Shown here piece after piece: positions 61,601-64,000 of a stretch of 64,000 nt of DNA. Every line of letters begins with the position of its first letter. The stretch's first letter is position 1. The position numbers and the translations under genes are program-made. The notes beneath the pieces were generated by a model. The model worked only from the letters and a program-made list of their open reading frames with translations, searched no databases and had not been told where the DNA came from. The DNA comes from Euonymus europaeus (Eukaryota > Streptophyta > Magnoliopsida > Celastrales > Celastraceae). The DNA is taken from positions 25,175,001 through 25,239,000 of the forward strand of contig OY756966.1 of NCBI GenBank assembly GCA_963580455.1. Direction: 5' to 3'.

Positions 61601-64000
61601 TGAAATAAAAATCCGAAATGCCAGGATTGTAGATCTCGAAAAGTAGTGTGAAATCAAGCTAAAAATGACCGAATTCAGAACTCGTAGTCAACGGATATTC
61701 ATAAAACCGTTTACGTAAAGAAACCACATTTCGCGGCTAAGTAGGTGAAACGAGACATACCATCCAAGAGTTGTGAAATCAAAATCAGAAATGCCAGGAT
61801 TGTAGAGCCCGAAAAGTAGTGTGAAATCAAACTAAAAATCACCGAATTCAGAACCCGGAGTCAATGGATATTCATAAAACCGTTTACGTAAAGAAACCAC
61901 ATTTCGCGGCTAACTAGGTGAAACGAGACCTACTAGCCACGAGTTCTGAAATCAAAATTCGAAACAGCAGGATTGTAGAGCTCGAAAAGTACTGTGAAAT
62001 CAAGCTAAAAATCACCGAATTCAGAACTCGGAGTCAACGGATATTCATAAAATCGTTTACGTAAAGAAACGACATTTCGCGGCTAACTAGGTGAAACGAG
62101 ACCTACTAGCCACGACTTCTGAAATCAAAATCCGAAACACTAGGATTGTAGAGCTCAAAAAGTAGTGCGAAATCAAGCTAAAAATCACCGAATTCAGAAC
62201 TCGGAGTCAACGGATATTCATAAAACCGTTTACGTAAAGAAATCACATTTCGCGGCTACCTAGGTGAAACGAGATCTACTGGCCACGAGTTCTGAAATCA
62301 AAATCCGAAATGCCAGGATTGTAGAGCTCGAAAAGTAGTGTGAAATCAAGCTAAAAATCACCGAATTCAAAACTAGGAGTCAACGGATATTCATAAAACC
62401 GTTTACGTAAAGAAACCACATTTCGCGGCTAACTTGGTGAAACGAGACCTACTAGCCACGAGTTCTGAAATCAAATTCCAAAATGCCAGGATTGTAGAGC
62501 TTGAAAGGTAGTGTGAAATTAAGCTAAAAATCACCGAATTCAGAACTCTGAGTCAACGAATATTCATAAAACCGTTTACGTAAAGAAACGACATTTCGCG
62601 GCTAACTAGGTGAAACGAGACATACTAGCCACGAGTTCTGAAATCAAAATCCGAAACGCCAGGATTGTAGAGTTTAAAAGTACTGTGAAATCAAGCAAAA
62701 AATCACCAAATTCAGAACTCGGAGTCAACGGATATTCATAAAACCGTTTACGTAAACAAACCACATTTCGCGGCTAACTAGGTGAAACGAGACATACTAT
62801 CCAAGAGTTGTGAAATCAAAATCCTAAATTCCAGGATTGTAGAGCTCGAAAAGTAGTGTGAAATCAAACTAAAAATCACCGAATTCAGAACCCGGAGTCA
62901 ATGGATATTCATAAAACCGTTTACGTAAAGAAACCACATTTCGCGGCTAACTAAGTGAAACGAGACCTACTAGCCACGAGTTCTGAAATCAAAATCAGAA
63001 ATGCCAGGATTGTAGAGCTCGAAAAGTACTGTGAAATCAAGCTAAAAATCACCGAATTCAGAACTCTGAGTCAACGGATATTCATAAAACCGTTTCCGTA
63101 AAGAAACGACATTTCGCGGCTAACTAGGTGAAACGAGACATACTAGCCATGAGTTTTGAAATCAAAATCCGAAACGCTGGGATTGTAGAGCTCAAAAAGT
63201 AGTGTGAAATCAAGCTAAAAATCACCGAATTCAGAACTCGGAGTCAACGGATATTCATAAAAACGTTTACGTAAAGAAACCACATTTCGCGGCTAACTAG
63301 GTGAAACGAGACCTACTATCCAAGAGTTCTGAAATCAAAATCCGAAACGCCAGGATTGTAGAGCTCGAAAAGTAGTGTGAAATCAAGCTAAAAATCACCG
63401 AATTCAGAACCCGGAGTCAACGTATATTCATAAAACTGTTTATGTAAAGAAACCACATTTCGCGGCTAACTAGGTGAAACGAGACCTACTAGCCACGAGT
63501 TCTGAAATCAAAATCCGAAACGCCAGGATTTTAGAGCTCGAAAAGTAGTGTGAAATCAAGCTAAAAATCACCGAATTCAGAACTCTGAGTCAACGGATAT
63601 TCATAAAACCGTTTACGTAAAGAAACGACATTTCACGGCTAACTAGGTGAAACGAGACCTACTAGCCACAAGTTCTGAAATCAAAACCCGAAACGGCAAG
63701 ATTGTAGAGCTTGAAAATTAGTGTGAAATCAAGCTAAAAATCACCGAATTCAGAACTCGGAGTCAACGGATATTCATAAAACCGTTTACGTAAAGAAATG
63801 ACATTTCGCGGATAACTAGGTGAAACGAGACCTATTAGCCACGAGTTCTGAAATAAAAATCCGAAACGCTAGGATCGTAGAGCTCCAAAAGTAGTGTGAA
63901 AACAAGGTAAAAATTACCGAATTCAGAACTCGGAGTCAGCGGATATTCATAAAACCGTTTACGTAAAGAAATCACATTTTCCGGCTAACAAGGTGAAACG
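61600..64000 (+). repeat. More diverged satellite with 3- and 6-monomer periodicity
   Basis: AAACGACATT occurs at about 62,068, 62,587, 63,105 and 63,624, every 519 or 518 bp (3 x 173), and CCAAGAGTTGTG with CCCGGAGTCAATGG occurs at 61,764-61,863 and 62,801-62,900, 1,037 bp apart (6 x 173 minus 1). The copies differ at many sites, unlike the near-identical HORs to the left, and many changes here are private (AAAATCGTTT, AAAACTGTTT, AAAAACGTTT, CACGACTTC, GTAGAGTTTAAAAG). The last unit, from 63,899, is cut by the window end. Confidence 0.75.

Larger units (their letters stand above)
1..64000 (+). repeat. 173-bp satellite array, about 370 head-to-tail monomers
   Basis: The sequence repeats every 173 bp from the first base to the last: AAATCAAG starts at 1, 174, 347, 520, 693, 866 and 1039, and the phase can be followed to 63,899. 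The monomer is about 41% G+C. It contains GAATTC at monomer positions 21-26, the 10-bp palindrome TTTACGTAAA at 60-69, TTCGCGG at about 80-86, GGTGAAACGAG at 94-104 and GAGCTC at 155-160. All copies have the same orientation and no foreign DNA interrupts them. Stop codons occur on both strands, and 173 is not a multiple of 3, so long reading frames cannot persist. The near-nucleosomal unit and nested higher-order repeats are what centromeric or pericentromeric satellites look like. The centromere role is inference, and the family was not recognised. Confidence 0.98.

Noticed and set aside
1..64000. CRISPR array
   Set aside because: Repeats abut with no unique spacers, the unit is 173 bp, and there are no cas genes.
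1..64000. Internal RNA polymerase III promoter (A-box-like CGGCTAACTAGG, B-box-like GCTCGAAAAG)
   Set aside because: Both words miss key consensus bases, and many variants break them further. No T-run terminator follows. Similarity at this level is expected by chance.
1..64000. Telomeric, rRNA or tRNA repeats
   Set aside because: No TTTAGGG or TTAGGG runs, and no rRNA or tRNA-like conserved segments. The unit is unrelated to 5S rRNA gene repeats as far as can be judged by eye.
1..64000. A novel gene system hidden in the array
   Set aside because: Both strands are closed by stops within every monomer. The 173-bp phase is unbroken across the window, which leaves no space for non-repeat genes.

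Overview
The whole 64 kb window is one uninterrupted block of tandemly repeated satellite DNA. No protein-coding gene, RNA gene, mobile element or unique sequence was found. The repeat unit is 173 bp, about 41% G+C, and every copy lies head to tail in the same orientation. Position 1 was taken as the start of a monomer (AAATCAAGCT). From there to 63,898 there are 370 complete monomers, followed by a 102-bp partial one. The count closes exactly: 370 x 173 = 64,010, the observed span is 63,898, and the missing 112 bp equals the short deletions I could list (two of 27 bp, two of 7 bp, two of 2 bp, forty of 1 bp).

A unit close to one nucleosome repeat, megabase-style homogeneity and nested higher-order repeats (HORs) are typical of eukaryotic centromeric or pericentromeric satellites. 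About twelve CpG sites per monomer, many decayed by C-to-T or G-to-A changes, fit a genome with cytosine methylation that still keeps CpG-rich repeats. A plant is my best guess, but I do not recognise the satellite family and cannot name a species.

Layout. (1) 1-7,140: a 31-monomer, 5,362-bp HOR with one full copy and the start of a second, plus a local 4-mer (692 bp) duplication. (2) 7,141-11,040: a patch copied from about 4.5 kb (17-mer, 2,941 bp), then a 16-mer (2,766 bp). (3) 11,041-19,740: about three copies of a 16/17-mer (2,767/2,940 bp). (4) 19,741-25,770: 4-mer (691/692 bp) and 11-mer (1,901 bp) duplications. (5) 25,770-27,190: a 5-mer (838 bp) carrying a 27-bp deletion. (6) 27,160-33,935: a 12-mer (2,073 bp) and a 16-mer (2,765 bp), with a 6.7-kb nested duplication over them. 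(7) 33,480-36,050: an 8-mer (1,383 bp). (8) 37,140-43,020: a 17-mer (2,934 bp) carrying a 7-bp deletion. (9) 44,240-47,870: an 11-mer (1,902 bp) whose second copy has lost one monomer. (10) 48,640-53,006: a partial 17-mer (2,936 bp). (11) 50,782-58,762: a near-perfect 23-mer (3,973 bp) tandem duplication. (12) 58,762-61,600: a 7-mer (1,208 bp). (13) 61,600-64,000: more diverged monomers with faint 3-mer and 6-mer periodicity.

Each HOR is present only about two or three times before another period takes over. This suggests repeated local unequal exchange or replication-based duplication, rather than array-wide spread of one HOR. Any function would be structural (kinetochore chromatin or heterochromatin) and is inferred only from repeat architecture.
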